Shown: positions 6,429 through 6,777 of the stretch, in pieces
Position numbering within the stretch: position 1 is the first letter of the stretch
Layout: the number at the start of each line of letters is the position of its first letter
Assembly: GCA_036541255.1 (NCBI GenBank)
Contig: JAZHDD010000014.1
Location: forward strand, 1 to 6,777
Direction of reading: 5' to 3'
Origin: Paucidesulfovibrio sp036541255
Lineage (GTDB): Bacteria; Desulfobacterota; Desulfovibrionia; Desulfovibrionales; Desulfovibrionaceae
DNA length: 6,777 nt
The notes under the pieces: generated by a model
Told to the model about the DNA's origin: nothing
The model's database searches: none
The model's input: only the letters and a program-made list of their open reading frames with translations
Position numbers and translations under genes: made by a program

Positions 6429-6457
6429 ATTGTTCCGGGCAGCCGGACGTTTAGCAA
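6429..6457 (-). promoter_or_regulatory. Weak candidate sigma-70 promoter before neuB
   Basis: In the 171-bp gap between the right-edge GNAT and neuB, the minus strand has TTGCTA (6452-6457, four of six) and AACAAT (6429-6434, four of six) separated by 17 bases. The leader to the ATG at 6330 would be about 90 bases. The spacer contains a small TCCGG/CCGGA hairpin (6434-6447). The match is poor, and neuB could equally be read from a promoter beyond the window. Confidence 0.2.
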
Positions 6458-6501
6458 ATCCCCTTTCGGATGGCAACGCTGCCCGCCCGAACCCCACAGC
6501 A

Positions 6502-6777
6502 TCAGCTGCTCCAGCGGTGCAGCGTCACCTCGATGGAAAGGCCCTTGAACAACAGCTTGTTATGCAAATTCAGCGAAGGCATGTTGCGCAAGGTCAAGAT
6601 GGAATCGACCCGTTGAAACCCCTGCTCCCTGTGCGTTTGCAACAGCGACCGGAAAAAGGCTGTCCCAATGCCTTTGCCGCGCAATGCCGGACCGACCACC
6701 GCCATTTCCCATTTCGCCGTACGAAATCCGAAATACTCCCGCAAATCCATCGGCATGTACATCATGAATGCCGCAGG
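6502..6777 (-). CDS. GNAT acyltransferase, C-terminal 91 residues (5' end beyond window)
   Basis: The frame is open to the right edge and ends at TGA 6502. The visible part is the classic GNAT CoA-binding half: a strand ending in WEMAVVGP, then the pyrophosphate loop ALRGKGIGTAFF with the R-G-K-G-I-G pattern, the following helix (RSLLQTHREQG), the strand RVDSILTL and the late motif NMPSLNLHNKLLFKG. An internal Met at 6765 should not be taken as the start, because the central GNAT strand lies before or around it. It is transcribed in the same direction as neuB, 171 bp upstream of it, and may acylate an amino group of the same sugar (inference). Unlike the GNAT at 645-1319 it has an intact glycine-rich loop, so acetyl-CoA use is expected. 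Confidence 0.85.
   Translation of the reverse strand, partial: PAAFMMYMPMDLREYFGFRTAKWEMAVVGPALRGKGIGTAFFRSLLQTHREQGFQRVDSILTLRNMPSLNLHNKLLFKGLSIEVTLHRWSS

Noticed and set aside
6434..6447. Hairpin TCCGG-CTGC-CCGGA as a terminator after the right-edge GNAT
   Set aside because: Only five base pairs and no T-run follows; too weak for an intrinsic terminator.
6421..6480. Sigma-54 promoter before neuB (a TTTGCT element is present)
   Set aside because: There is no GG dinucleotide at the required ten-base distance from the GC, so the -24 element is missing.
1..6777. CRISPR array, tRNA, insertion sequence or integrase at the composition change
   Set aside because: I found no regularly spaced repeats, cloverleaf-like sequence, transposase or integrase motif, or terminal inverted repeats on reading both strands.

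Overview
The window holds one strand-coherent block: every gene I can support reads leftward (minus strand), so transcription runs from the right edge to the left edge. The content points to a surface-glycan (flagellin, LPS or capsule) sugar-modification locus in a Gram-negative bacterium. The right-hand genes are GC-rich. A GC-rich deltaproteobacterium such as a Desulfovibrio relative is a guess from general feel; no marker gene in the window fixes the taxon.

In order of transcription, the GC-rich right part contains: the C-terminal 91 residues of a GNAT acyltransferase (6502-6777, cut by the edge); a NeuB-family nonulosonate synthase with a C-terminal SAF domain (5260-6330); an ATP-grasp ligase (4191-5243); a LeuA-type Claisen-condensing enzyme without the leucine-regulatory domain (2996-4162); and a 39-codon ORF (2857-2976) that looks like the first ~20 codons of another GNAT gene, now cut off. 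The last four are tightly spaced and probably co-transcribed.

Between about 2820 and 2880 base composition changes abruptly. Hand-counted 60-base lines give 63% GC at 2881-2940, 53% at 2821-2880 and 37% at 2761-2820. Lines further right give 58-67%, and lines further left 32-40%. About 300 bp after the junction carry no gene I can support.

The AT-richer left part has a compact three-gene unit with exactly 15-bp gaps: a KAS III (FabH-like) enzyme with an intact Cys-His-Asn triad (1581-2558), a dedicated acyl carrier protein with a DSM phosphopantetheine site (1335-1565), and a GNAT acyltransferase with a GTG start (645-1319). After a 131-bp gap comes a radical SAM gene whose 3' end lies beyond the left edge (1-513).

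Working model (inference): the NeuB, ATP-grasp and LeuA-type enzymes build or extend a 2-keto-acid sugar. The FabH, ACP and GNAT unit makes a short acyl-ACP and attaches the acyl group to an amino sugar. The left unit appears to be a later, cassette-like acquisition that replaced or truncated a resident GNAT gene. The two most unusual points are a LeuA-type enzyme directly downstream of a NeuB-type enzyme, and a GNAT lacking the usual glycine-rich CoA loop that sits next to its own ACP gene.
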